Shown: one piece after another, positions 9,981 to 17,788 of the stretch | Position numbering within the stretch: position 1 is the first letter of the stretch | Layout: each line of letters opens with the position of its first letter | The notes under the pieces: generated by a model | Seen by the model: only the letters and a program-made list of their open reading frames with translations | Told to the model about the DNA's origin: nothing | Databases searched by the model: none | DNA from: Pseudogemmobacter humi | GTDB lineage: Bacteria; Pseudomonadota; Alphaproteobacteria; Rhodobacterales; Rhodobacteraceae | DNA: 36,865 nucleotides | Assembly: GCF_900609055.1 (NCBI RefSeq) | Contig: NZ_UXAW01000107.1 | Coordinates: forward strand, 1 to 36,865 | Direction: 5' to 3' | Translations under genes and position numbers: made by a program

Positions 9981-10796
9981 ATGAAACTGCTTTTCCTTGG
10001 CGATGTGATGGGGCGCAGCGGGCGGGCGGCGATAGCCGCGAATCTGCCCGGGCTGCGCGCGCGGTGGGGGCTCGATTTCGTCGTGGTCAACGGCGAGAAT
10101 GCGACCGGCGGCATGGGGCTTTCGGCCGAACATGCGAAGGGGCTGCTCGCCGCCGGCGCCGATGTGGTGACGCTTGGCGATCATACTTTCGATCAGAAGG
10201 ACATGGCGCAGTTCCTGGAGCAGGAGCCGCGCCTGTTGCGGCCGGTGAATTACTCGAAGATCGCCCCGGGCAAGGGCGCGCGGGTGTTCGACGCGCCGGG
10301 CGGACGGCGCGTGCTGGTCGCCCAGGTTCTGGGCCGGGTGTTCATGAAACAGCCCTTCGATGATCCGTTCTCGGCCATCGACCCGATCCTGAAGGCGCAT
10401 CGCCTGGGGGTGAGCGTCCAGGCCGCCATCGTCGATGTCCATGCCGAGGCGACCTCGGAAAAGATGGGGCTGGGGCACTGGTGCGACGGCCAGGCCAGCC
10501 TCGTCGTCGGCACCCATACCCATGTGCCCACCGGCGACGCGCAGATCCTGAAGGGGGGCACCGCCTATCTCTCCGACGCGGGAATGTGCGGCGACTATGA
10601 TTCGGTGATCGGGATGGAGAAGCTGGAGCCGATGCGCCGTTTTGTGACCGGCATGTCGAAGACCCGGTTCGAGCCCGCCGGGGGCGAGGCCACGCTGTCG
10701 GGCGTCTATGTCGAGACCGATGACGCGACCGGGCTGGCCGCCCGCGTCGTCATGGTGCGCCAGGGCGGGCGGTTGCAGCCCTCGGGGCCGTCGTAA
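9981..10796 (+). CDS. YmdB-family metallophosphoesterase
   Basis: Calcineurin-like phosphoesterase of the TIGR00282/YmdB group; the B. subtilis member hydrolyses 2',3'-cyclic nucleotides. The protein is 271 residues. Metal-binding motifs in order are GDVMGRSGR (residues 7-15), NGENATGG, GDHTFD, and GTHTHVPT in the C-terminal half, plus DVHAEATSEK, all characteristic of this family. The ATG at 9981 follows a GGGACG sequence. It stands alone on the plus strand with no operon partner. No signal peptide is present, so it is cytosolic. The family is certain; the physiological substrate is not. Confidence 0.93.
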   Translation: MKLLFLGDVMGRSGRAAIAANLPGLRARWGLDFVVVNGENATGGMGLSAEHAKGLLAAGADVVTLGDHTFDQKDMAQFLEQEPRLLRPVNYSKIAPGKGARVFDAPGGRRVLVAQVLGRVFMKQPFDDPFSAIDPILKAHRLGVSVQAAIVDVHAEATSEKMGLGHWCDGQASLVVGTHTHVPTGDAQILKGGTAYLSDAGMCGDYDSVIGMEKLEPMRRFVTGMSKTRFEPAGGEATLSGVYVETDDATGLAARVVMVRQGGRLQPSGPS

Positions 10797-11007
10797 GGCC
10801 GTCCGCGTGCCGGAAAGGTGCCGGGGTTTCGGCTTTCCGTATCGCGGCAGCGGGCGCCTGGGGCCTTTCCCGCCGTGAAAGAGCAATCGGTTCTCACCGC
10901 GGCGGCCCCGACGCCGCATCCCGGGCATTTAACACGACCTGAAGGGTAGAATTTTCTTCCCCGCCGCGGATCGCGCGCCTATAAGCCGGGCCGCAGGATT
11001 CGTGAGG

Positions 11008-12792
11008 ATGCCGATGCTCTGGTTCGAAATCGCCCCCGCCGCGCAGCCTTTCGTGGCGCTTGGGATCCTCGGGCTGATGTTCGCGCTGTTCATCTCGGAA
11101 ATCATCCCGGTCGAGGTCACCGCCATCGGCGGCGCGGCGGTGATGATGGTGCTGGGGATGCTGCCGCTCTCGGAGGCGCAGTCGGTGCTGGCCAATCCCG
11201 CGCCCTGGACCATCGCGCTGATGTTTCTGGTGATGGGCGGGCTGGTGCGGACCGGCGCCATCGAGCAGGTGATCCGCATGGCCGAGAAATCGGTCGAGGG
11301 TCGGCCCAAAGTCACTGTGATCGCGCTTTTTGCCTTCATCTCGGTGGCTTCGGCCTTCATGAACAACACGCCCCTGGTGGCGGTGATGATCCCGGTGGTG
11401 ATGCAGCTTGCGCTGAAGATGGGCACCGCGCCCTCGAAACTGCTGATCCCGCTGAGCTACATGACCGTGTTGGCCGGGATGATGACGCTGATCGGCACCT
11501 CGACCAACCTGCTGGTGGACGGGGTGGCGGTGAAATCGGGCCAGCCGCATTTCACCCTGTTCGAGATCTTCCCGCTCGGCCTTGCCGTCACGCTGGCGGG
11601 CGGGCTGTTCCTTGGGCTGTTCGCCAACCGCCTGCTGCCGGTGCGCCAGTCGATGGGCATGCTGCTGACCGACCGGCGTAAGATGAAATATTTCACCGAA
11701 GTGGCGATCCCCGAGGACAGCCCGCTGGTGGGCCAGGCGCCGCTGGAGGTCGATCTGTTCCGCCGCGACGGGGTGCGGCTGATCGACGTGCTCCGGGGCG
11801 ATGCCTCGCTGCGCCGCGATCTGGCACCGGTCAGGCTGCAACCGGGCGACCGGGTGGTCCTGCGCGCCGAAATGAGCGATCTGATGGAGTTCGACCGCCG
11901 CCGCGAGGTGCATCTGGTGGACAAGCTGTTCTCGGTCAAGACCGAGACGGTCGAGGTGCTGATCGGCCCCGGCTGCCGGATGGAGGGGCAGCGCCTCGGC
12001 GATCTGCGCCTGCGCCGCCGCTATGGCGTCTATGTTCTGGCCGCGCACCGCCGCAACCAGAACATCGGCCGCCAGCTCGACGATCTGGTGGTGCGGGTGG
12101 GCGACACGCTGCTGCTGGAAGGTGCCATCGAGGACATCCAGCGCCTCGCCGCCGACATGGACCTGGTGGATATCTCGCGCCCCTCGGTCAAGCCGTTCCG
12201 CCGCGCCAAGGCGCCGATCGCGGTGGGCGCTCTGGGTTTCATCGTCATCCTCTCGGCCTTCGATCTGGCGCCGATCCAGGCGCTCGCATTCCTCGCGGTG
12301 GCGGTGATCCTGTTCACCCGCTGCGTCGACAGCGACGAGGCGTTCAGCTTCATCGACGGCCGGCTGCTGGCGATGATCTTCGCGATGCTCGCCGTGGGCG
12401 AGGGGCTGGACCGTTCGGGCGCGGTCGAGATGATCGTGAACGCCGCCGCCCCCTGGCTGGCGGAGCTGTCGCCGTTCATGCTGATCCTCGCGGTCTATTT
12501 CCTCGGCCTCGTGCTGACCGAATTCCTGTCGAACAATGCGGTGGCGGTGATCTATACCCCGGTGGCGATCGAGCTGGCGCGCAATCTCGGCCACGATCCG
12601 CGCCCCTTCGTGGTGGCGGTGATGTTCTCGGCCACGCTCGCCTTCGCCACGCCCATCGGCTACCAGACCAATATGATGGTCTACGGCCCCGGCGGCTATC
12701 GTTTCTCGGATTACATGCGCGTGGGCCTGCCGCTCAACATCATCGTCATGGTGATCTGCGCGGCGCTTATCCCGGTGTTCTGGCCGCTCTGA
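11008..12792 (+). CDS. SLC13-type permease with two RCK_C (TrkA_C) domains
   Basis: Inner-membrane anion/sodium symporter-like protein of the DASS/SLC13 (CitMHS-like) group, 594 residues from the ATG at 11008; a GTG at 11002 or an ATG at 11014 are also possible. An N-terminal membrane bundle contains [18 protein letters not shown] and [12 protein letters not shown], the conserved Asn-Thr/Ser-Asn sites. About residues 205-385 form two cytosolic RCK_C regulatory domains ([12 protein letters not shown] and [11 protein letters not shown]). A second bundle contains [16 protein letters not shown] and [19 protein letters not shown]. The substrate cannot be named; sulfate, phosphate and dicarboxylates are all found in the family. 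Confidence 0.9.
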   Translation: MPMLWFEIAPAAQPFVALGILGLMFALFISEIIPVEVTAIGGAAVMMVLGMLPLSEAQSVLANPAPWTIALMFLVMGGLVRTGAIEQVIRMAEKSVEGRPKVTVIALFAFISVASAFMNNTPLVAVMIPVVMQLALKMGTAPSKLLIPLSYMTVLAGMMTLIGTSTNLLVDGVAVKSGQPHFTLFEIFPLGLAVTLAGGLFLGLFANRLLPVRQSMGMLLTDRRKMKYFTEVAIPEDSPLVGQAPLEVDLFRRDGVRLIDVLRGDASLRRDLAPVRLQPGDRVVLRAEMSDLMEFDRRREVHLVDKLFSVKTETVEVLIGPGCRMEGQRLGDLRLRRRYGVYVLAAHRRNQNIGRQLDDLVVRVGDTLLLEGAIEDIQRLAADMDLVDISRPSVKPFRRAKAPIAVGALGFIVILSAFDLAPIQALAFLAVAVILFTRCVDSDEAFSFIDGRLLAMIFAMLAVGEGLDRSGAVEMIVNAAAPWLAELSPFMLILAVYFLGLVLTEFLSNNAVAVIYTPVAIELARNLGHDPRPFVVAVMFSATLAFATPIGYQTNMMVYGPGGYRFSDYMRVGLPLNIIVMVICAALIPVFWPL

Positions 12793-12796
12793 TCCT

Positions 12797-12822
12797 TCTC
12801 TCGACGGAAATACTCCGGGGGC
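12797..12822 (-). repeat. short interspersed element, copy D (truncated)
   Basis: The sequence GGAAATACTCCGGGGG matches the AAATACCCCGGGGG half of the repeat seen at 13758-13788, but the TTTCATCCTGA half is replaced. It lies directly after the SLC13 gene and merges into the following hairpin. Confidence 0.4.
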
Positions 12823-12842
12823 CCCGGCGGACTGGCCCCCGG
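12815..12842 (+). terminator. hairpin after the permease gene
   Basis: CCGGGGGCC (12815-12823) and GGCCCCCGG (12834-12842) form a perfect 9-base-pair stem with a 10-base loop. It starts 22 bases after the permease stop and lies before yebC. There is no clear T-run, so its terminator function is plausible rather than shown. Confidence 0.45.
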
Positions 12843-12910
12843 CCCTTGCCCCCGCGGCCCGCACCGTTGTAAGGGAAACCTCTGTCGAAATCCGAAGGAA
12901 TGAGTGCCCC

Positions 12911-13651
12911 ATGGCAGGCCATTCGAAATGGGCGAACATCCAGCACCGCAAGGGCAAGCAGGATGCGATCCGCTCGAAGACGTTTTCCAAACTCTCGAAA
13001 GAGATCACCGTCGCCGCGAAGATGGGCGACCCCGACCCCGAGAAGAACCCGCGCCTGCGGCTGGCGGTGAAGGCCGCCAAGGCGGTCTCGATGCCGCGGG
13101 ACGTGATCGACCGCGCGATCAAAAAGTCGCAGATGGGCGACGCTGCCGATTACACCGAGATCCGCTATGAGGGTTACGGCGCGGGCGGCATCGCGGTGAT
13201 CGTCGAGGCGCTGACCGACAACCTGAACCGCACCGCCTCGAATGTGCGCAGCTATTTCACCAAGGCGGGCGGCAATATGGGCCAGACCGGCTCGGTCTCG
13301 CACAGTTTCGACCGGCTGGGGGAAATCTCCTATCCGCTGTCGGCGGGGGATGGCGACACGGTGATGATGGCCGCGATCGAAGCCGGCGCCGAGGATGTCG
13401 AGACCGACGAAGATGGCCACTGGATTTATTGCAGGGTCGAGGATCTGTCGACGGTCTCCGACGCGCTGGAAAAGGCGCTCGGGGAATCGACGGAATCCAA
13501 GCTGGTGTGGCGGCCACAGTCTCGCACCGAGGTCGATCTGGACACCGCCCAGAAGCTGATGAAGCTGATCGACCTGCTGGAAGAGGATGACGACGTGCAG
13601 ACCGTCACCCATAACTTCGACGTCCCCGAAGACGTCGCCGCGCAGCTTTAA
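12911..13651 (+). CDS. YebC/PmpR-family protein
   Basis: Cytosolic protein of the TACO1/YebC family, 246 residues, a typical length. Members have been described as DNA-binding regulators and, for some, as aids to translation of proline-rich stretches. The family start [18 protein letters not shown] is intact, followed by the helical domain I ([23 protein letters not shown]), [19 protein letters not shown], and the acidic C-terminus ([18 protein letters not shown]). The ATG at 12911 is preceded by GAAGGAATGAG. The ruvC/ruvA genes often found nearby are absent here. Confidence 0.95.
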   Translation: MAGHSKWANIQHRKGKQDAIRSKTFSKLSKEITVAAKMGDPDPEKNPRLRLAVKAAKAVSMPRDVIDRAIKKSQMGDAADYTEIRYEGYGAGGIAVIVEALTDNLNRTASNVRSYFTKAGGNMGQTGSVSHSFDRLGEISYPLSAGDGDTVMMAAIEAGAEDVETDEDGHWIYCRVEDLSTVSDALEKALGESTESKLVWRPQSRTEVDLDTAQKLMKLIDLLEEDDDVQTVTHNFDVPEDVAAQL

Positions 13652-13668
13652 GCCGCGCGCGCGCCCCG

Positions 13669-13692
13669 ACCCCGGCCCGCCGCGGCCGGGGT
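13669..13692 (+). terminator. hairpin after yebC
   Basis: ACCCCGGCC (13669-13677) and GGCCGGGGT (13684-13692) form a perfect 9-base-pair stem with a six-base loop, 17 bases after the yebC stop. It is followed by CCCCTTTCC rather than a clean T-run. Probable terminator. Confidence 0.5.
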
Positions 13693-13757
13693 AGCCCCTT
13701 TCCGCCCCCCGGTCTCCGGCAAGAGCGCAGCGCCCGGTCCGCTCTCCCGCGGAAAAT

Positions 13758-13788
13758 CCCTTTCATCCTGATATAAATACCCCGGGGG
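13758..13788 (-). repeat. short interspersed element, copy B (inverted)
   Basis: CCTTTCATCCTGA, then ATAT, then AAATACCCCGGGGG is the reverse complement of the element at 9846. It sits between the convergent yebC and argP-type genes. It is followed by the small hairpins CTTCGC-GCA-GCGAAG (13792-13806) and GGGGGC-AGC-GCCCCC (13809-13823). Confidence 0.6.
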
Positions 13789-13808
13789 AGGCTTCGCGCA
13801 GCGAAGAC

Positions 13809-13826
13809 GGGGGCAGCGCCCCCTTT
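13809..13826 (+). terminator. terminator between yebC and the argP-type gene
   Basis: GGGGGC (13809-13814), loop AGC, GCCCCC (13818-13823) is followed by TTTC, an intrinsic-terminator layout for plus-strand transcription. It abuts the stop of the convergent regulator gene, so it may serve both directions. Confidence 0.45.
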
Positions 13827-14731
13827 CACCGCCCCCCGCGGCACTCCGGCGGGATCAGCGCCCGCGCCGCCTGCGCGCGGATCGCTTTGGTCAGCGGCGC
13901 CAGCGCCGGACCCATCAGCCGCGGGAACTGCCAGTAAAGCGCCACGTCGAGCGGGCTTTCCGGCCGGATCTCGACCAGCGCGCCCGAGGCAAGATGCGGG
14001 GCCGCCAGCGCCTCGGGATTCATCGCCCAGCCGAGCCCCAGCACACAGGCCTCGACGAAGCCCTGCGACGAGGCGAGCCGGTGGCAGGGCAGCCCCGCCG
14101 CGGGCAGCGCGCCGCCGGTCTCGCGCGCGGCCCAGAGATGTTGCAGCCGGTCGATCCCGGAAAACACCAGCGTCGGCGCGCGCGCCAGCGCCCCGGGGGT
14201 GACGCCCTCGGGGAACCATGTCGCAAGATAGTCCGGGCTCGCGGTGGCGCGGTAGCGCAAGGCGCCGAGCGCGACGGTGTCGCAGCCCTGCAAGGGGCCG
14301 GGATGGCCGGTGATCGCCGCCATCACCTCGCCGCGCCTGAGCCAGTCCTGGCTCACGTCCTGGTCGTCGATCACCAGGTCGTAGAGAAAGTCCTCGCAGG
14401 CGGCGAGGGCGGGCAGGACCCAGGTGGCGAGGCTGTCGGCATTGACCGCGATGCGCAGGCTGGCCGGCCCGGCGGAAAGCGCGGGCAGATCCTCGCCGAG
14501 GCGGCTTTCCAGCAGCGCGATTTCGTCGAAATGCCGGATCAGCCGCAGGCCCGCTTCGGTGGCGGCGCAGGGCTGGCCGCGCCGGATCAGCAGCGTGCCG
14601 ATACGTTCCTCAAGTGCGCGGATCCGCTGCGAGACGGCCGAGGGGGTGACCGCGAGCTCCGCCGCCGCCAGATCGAAGGCGCCGCGGCGGTGGACGGCGG
14701 CAAGAGCGGCGAGTTGGGCGGGGTCCAGCAT
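13826..14731 (-). CDS. ArgP/LysG-type LysR-family regulator
   Basis: Transcription regulator of 301 residues that probably controls the divergent amino-acid exporter. The N-terminal winged helix-turn-helix spans residues 1-60 (LAALAAVHRRGAFDLAAAELAVTPSAVSQRIRALEERIG), typical of the ArgP group. The effector domain follows (LRIAVNADSLATWVLPAL, with the ArgP-like NADSLATW motif). In E. coli and Corynebacterium the homologues ArgP and LysG sense Lys/Arg and activate argO or lysE. No ribosome site is visible before the ATG at 14731; instead a repeated sequence begins six bases upstream, pointing to autoregulation. Confidence 0.92.
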   Translation of the reverse strand: MLDPAQLAALAAVHRRGAFDLAAAELAVTPSAVSQRIRALEERIGTLLIRRGQPCAATEAGLRLIRHFDEIALLESRLGEDLPALSAGPASLRIAVNADSLATWVLPALAACEDFLYDLVIDDQDVSQDWLRRGEVMAAITGHPGPLQGCDTVALGALRYRATASPDYLATWFPEGVTPGALARAPTLVFSGIDRLQHLWAARETGGALPAAGLPCHRLASSQGFVEACVLGLGWAMNPEALAAPHLASGALVEIRPESPLDVALYWQFPRLMGPALAPLTKAIRAQAARALIPPECRGGR

Positions 14732-14736
14732 GGCAT

Positions 14737-14775
14737 CGGATTAGCATGGCTTCATCAGCGCGGAAAGATGAAGCC
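14737..14775. promoter_or_regulatory. putative ArgP operator, regulator-proximal
   Basis: Contains a perfect 9-base inverted repeat GGCTTCATC / GATGAAGCC (14748-14756 and 14767-14775, 10-base gap). It also holds the first copy of a 24-base direct repeat (14737-14760) whose shared blocks are CGGATTAGC and GCTTCAT. It lies immediately upstream of the regulator start codon. Binding by the regulator is inferred from position. Confidence 0.45.
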
Positions 14776-14793
14776 GCGCTCGTGCGGCAAGGC

Positions 14794-14846
14794 GGGGGGC
14801 TGTCTGCCCCCCGAGCCCCCCGAGGGTATTTGCGTCAGGATGAAAT
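14794..14846 (+). repeat. hairpin plus short interspersed element, copy C
   Basis: A hairpin GGGGGGC (14794-14800), loop TGTCT, GCCCCCC (14806-14812) leads into CCCCCCGAGGGTATTT, four variable bases, then TCAGGATGAAATG (to 14846). This is the same element as at 9846 and 13758. It lies between the two repeat sites of the divergent regulator/exporter region. Confidence 0.55.
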
Positions 14847-14873
14847 GCAGGCGGTGGAGGGCGCGGTTGGCGG

Positions 14874-14897
14874 CGGATTAGCCCCGCTTCATTTGCG
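14874..14897. promoter_or_regulatory. putative ArgP operator, exporter-proximal
   Basis: Second copy of the 24-base direct repeat, matching 14737-14760 at 19 of 24 positions by my count, in the same orientation. It lies about 70 bases upstream of the exporter start. The downstream TTCATC dyad half is not preserved here. Confidence 0.4.
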
Positions 14898-14966
14898 ACA
14901 GAAGGATTAACTGGAGTGGATCCGGGCGCGGGGCTATGCAGACCGGGGCAGGCGGGGGGATCGCGG

Positions 14967-15569
14967 ATGTGGCAGGCAGGGATCGCGGGTTATTTCACGG
15001 CGCTCAGCCTGATCCTCGCCATCGGGGCGCAGAATGCTTTCGTGCTGCGCCAGGGGCTCCGGCGCGAGCATGTCGGCGTGGTGGTGGCGATCTGCGCCGT
15101 CTCGGATGCGGTGCTGATCACGCTGGGCGTCGCGGGGTTCGGCGCCGTCAGCCGGGCGGTGCCATGGCTTGCGGTGGCGATGAAATGGGCCGGCGTCGCC
15201 TTCCTGCTGTTTTACGGTGCGCTGCGGTTCATCGCGGCGCGCAGGGGCGGCGAGGCGCTGATGCCCGCGCCGGGGGGCGGGGCGCCGCTCGGCCGGGTGG
15301 TCGCCACCTGCCTGATGCTGACCTGGGCCAATCCGCATGTCTATCTGGACACTTTGGTGCTGATCGGCTCGGTCTCGGCGCAATACGGGCCGCATCGGGC
15401 GGTGTTCGGCGTGGCGGCGGCCCTGGCCTCGCTGAGCTTCTTCGCCGCGCTCGGCTATGGCGCGCGGCTGCTGGCGCCTTTGTTCGCGCGGCCCCGGGCC
15501 TGGGTCTGGCTGGAGACCGGGGTGGGCCTTCTGATGTGGGCCATCGCGGCGGGGCTTGCCTTTTCCTGA
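14967..15569 (+). CDS. LysE/ArgO-family amino-acid exporter
   Basis: Inner-membrane exporter of basic amino acids, 200 residues from the ATG at 14967 (MWQAGIAGYFTALSLILAIGAQNAFVLRQG), which has GGGGGA upstream. GAQNAFVLRQGL is the family signature, and about six hydrophobic segments follow, with TWANPHVYLDTLVLIGSV conserved in ArgO. The divergent ArgP-type regulator supports arginine or lysine as substrate. A longer open frame begins 17 codons upstream but is not membrane-like. EamA gene follows after 21 bases and may be co-transcribed. Confidence 0.93.
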   Translation: MWQAGIAGYFTALSLILAIGAQNAFVLRQGLRREHVGVVVAICAVSDAVLITLGVAGFGAVSRAVPWLAVAMKWAGVAFLLFYGALRFIAARRGGEALMPAPGGGAPLGRVVATCLMLTWANPHVYLDTLVLIGSVSAQYGPHRAVFGVAAALASLSFFAALGYGARLLAPLFARPRAWVWLETGVGLLMWAIAAGLAFS

Positions 15570-15590
15570 TTTGCGGCGCAACCCGCGGCC

Positions 15591-16505
15591 ATGTGGGAAA
15601 GACGCGCCGACCGCCCCGTGGCGGGCATGATCTGGATGCTGGTCTCGGGCCTTGCCATGGTGGGCGTGAACGGCGTGGTCAAACATGTCGGCACCAGCCT
15701 GCCCGCGCCGCAATCGGCCTTTATCCGTTTCGCCTTCGGCGCGGTGTTCTTCCTGCCGATGCTGCTGCCGATCCTGCGCGCGGGCTATCCGGCGGCGATC
15801 TGGCGGCTGTTCGCCCTGCGCGGCGTGCTGCATGTCGCGGCGGTGATCCTGTGGTTCTACGCCATGGCGCGGGTGCCGGTGGCCGAGGTCTCGGCGATCG
15901 GCTTTCTCAACCCGGTGATCGTGCTGGTCGCGGGCGGGCTGCTGATGGGCGAAGGGCTGAGCGCGCGCCGCGTGATGGTGGTGCTGGTCGCTTTCGCCGG
16001 GGCGCTGATCGTGCTGCGGCCCGGGCTGCGCGAGATCACCCCGGGGCACTGGGCGCAGATGGGGGCGACCCTGTTCTTCGCGGGCGGCTATATCCTCGCC
16101 AAGGGGCTGAGCGCGCGGGTGCCCGCCGGGGTGATCGTCGCGATGATGACCTTCACCTCGGTGATCGGGCTCTGGCCGGTGGCGCTGATGGTCTGGGTAC
16201 CGGTCGAGGCATGGCAGCTCGGCTGGCTGGCGGCGGGGGCGGGCTTCGCCACGCTCGGGCATTACGCGATGACGCGGGCCTTCGCCGCGGCGCCGCTGGC
16301 GGTGACGCAGCCGGTCAGCTTCCTTCAGATCCTGTGGTCGGCGGCGCTTGGGGCCGTGGTCTTCGGAGAGCGGATCGACCCCTGGGTGATCCTGGGCGGC
16401 GCGCTGATCATCGGCGCGATCAGCGTGAACATCCGCGCCGGAGCGGCCGCGCGGCGGGCGATCCGCGAGGCCGACGGGGCGGGGACCGGCGGGCCGGGGG
16501 CCTGA
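15591..16505 (+). CDS. EamA-family (DMT superfamily) transporter
   Basis: Inner-membrane drug/metabolite-type transporter of 304 residues with ten predicted membrane segments arranged as two EamA repeats (first repeat about residues 10-140, second about 150-285). Characteristic stretches are FIRFAFGAVFFLPMLLP, NPVIVLVAGGLLMGE and QPVSFLQILWSAALGAVVFGE. The end is a Gly/Ala tail. The start follows the exporter stop by 21 bases. Substrate cannot be told from sequence; amino acids and related metabolites are common in the family. Confidence 0.9.
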   Translation: MWERRADRPVAGMIWMLVSGLAMVGVNGVVKHVGTSLPAPQSAFIRFAFGAVFFLPMLLPILRAGYPAAIWRLFALRGVLHVAAVILWFYAMARVPVAEVSAIGFLNPVIVLVAGGLLMGEGLSARRVMVVLVAFAGALIVLRPGLREITPGHWAQMGATLFFAGGYILAKGLSARVPAGVIVAMMTFTSVIGLWPVALMVWVPVEAWQLGWLAAGAGFATLGHYAMTRAFAAAPLAVTQPVSFLQILWSAALGAVVFGERIDPWVILGGALIIGAISVNIRAGAAARRAIREADGAGTGGPGA

Positions 16506-16647
16506 GCAGGGGCGTGATCGGGGCCTGAGCCGTTGCGCCGCGACGGCGGGCAGCGCACGTGCCTGCAACCCTTGCGCAAACCTTCCGGGCCATGGTCCGG
16601 GCGCGGGCAGAGCGAGGCCCGTCCAAACCGCGCCCGGAGATTTCCCC

Positions 16648-17694
16648 ATGCCCGACGATACCGACATTCTCGGCCTGCCGCTGATCCTGCCCGCCCAGGC
16701 CCAGAAACATGTCACCCACAACGAGGCGCTGCTGGCGCTGGATGCGATCGTCCAGCTCGCGGTGCTGGACCGCAGCCGGACCGCGCCGCCCGAAACGGCA
16801 GTGCCGGGCGACCGCCATATCGTCGCGGCCTCGCCGACCGGGGACTGGGCGGCACAGGCGGGCCGGGTGGCGGTACTGACCGCAGAGGGCTGGCGGTTCC
16901 ATGCGCCGCGCCCCGGCTGGCGCGCTCATGTGCTGGCCGAGGGCCAGACCGCGGTGTTCGACGGACTGGGCTGGAAGACCCCGGCCGAGGGCGCGGGCAG
17001 CTTCGCGCGGCTTGGGGTGGGCGCGGCGGCCGATGCGGTGAACCGGCTGGCGGTGGCCTCGGAGGCGGTGCTGATGACCCATGCCGGGGCCGGGGTGCAG
17101 CTCAAGCTGAACAAGGCGGCGGCGGGCGATACCGCGAGCCTCTTGTTCCAGACCGGCTGGTCGGGCCGGGCCGAGATGGGCACCGCCGGATCGGACGCTT
17201 TCGCGGTGAAGGTCAGTCCCGACGGCGCCGCCTGGGCGGTGGCGATGAGCATCGCGCCTGACGGCGTGGCCGATTTCCCCCAGGGCCTGACGCGGGAGGG
17301 CAGCCAGGTTTACAGCCGCGCGAGCGTGGTCGGGCCGGTGTCGCAGACCGCGGGCCTGCCCGCGGGTGCGGTGATCGAGCGGGGCGCGAATGCTAACGGC
17401 GACTATATCCGCTTCACCGACGGAACCCAGATCTGCTGGCGCGGCAATCTCTCGGTGGCGAATGTTTCGACGGCGCTCGGGGCGGGGTTCACCTCGCCCG
17501 CGCTGACCTGGACCTTCCCGCAGCCGTTCCTGACCGGATCGGCGCCGGTGGTCTCAGGGATGGCGGATGCGGCGGAGTGCTGGCTGTCGCATGCGGCGCC
17601 GGGTGCGGCGTCGGTGGGGCTGCGGGTGCTGGGCCTCGTGTCGAAGACCGGGGCGGTGACGCTGAGGGCGATGGCGGTGGGGCGCTGGATCTGA
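16648..17694 (+). CDS. DUF2793 tail-fibre/spike-like protein
   Basis: A 348-residue protein beginning MPDDTDILGLPLILPAQAQK. The N-terminal block (to about residue 120, QKHVTHNEALLALDAIVQ and DRHIVAASPTGDWA) is the DUF2793 domain known from phage and gene-transfer-agent genes of Rhodobacterales. The C-terminal part, GDYIRFTDGTQICWRGNL then TWTFPQPFL, resembles the tip domain of phage tail fibres. A GGAGA ribosome site precedes the ATG. No capsid, tail or lysis genes are near it, so it is an isolated fibre or spike gene or a surface protein derived from one. The function is inferred. Confidence 0.8.
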   Translation: MPDDTDILGLPLILPAQAQKHVTHNEALLALDAIVQLAVLDRSRTAPPETAVPGDRHIVAASPTGDWAAQAGRVAVLTAEGWRFHAPRPGWRAHVLAEGQTAVFDGLGWKTPAEGAGSFARLGVGAAADAVNRLAVASEAVLMTHAGAGVQLKLNKAAAGDTASLLFQTGWSGRAEMGTAGSDAFAVKVSPDGAAWAVAMSIAPDGVADFPQGLTREGSQVYSRASVVGPVSQTAGLPAGAVIERGANANGDYIRFTDGTQICWRGNLSVANVSTALGAGFTSPALTWTFPQPFLTGSAPVVSGMADAAECWLSHAAPGAASVGLRVLGLVSKTGAVTLRAMAVGRWI

Positions 17695-17713
17695 GCGCGG
17701 GTCTCCCGGGGCC

Positions 17714-17771
17714 GCTCATCGGTCTTCACAGACCTCTTCGCCTGCGATGACGCCCGTAAGGGCGGAAGAGC
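17714..17771. repeat. structured intergenic repeat, copy 1
   Basis: Shares TCATC...GATGA, CGCCC-GTAA-GGGCG and GAAGAGC with the element at 35815-35881. On paper it folds as hairpin GGTCT-TCAC-AGACC (17721-17734), the stem CGCCC/GGGCG (17751-17764), and CTCTTC (17734-17739) pairing with GAAGAG (17765-17770). It lies between two convergent genes. Confidence 0.6.
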
Positions 17772-17788
17772 ACCCGCCGGGGATCGTC

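Noticed and set aside
10894-13122. A 742-residue minus-strand frame over the permease and yebC
   Set aside because: It is compositionally a shadow (His/Gln/Arg/Asp-rich) and overlaps two clear genes on the other strand.
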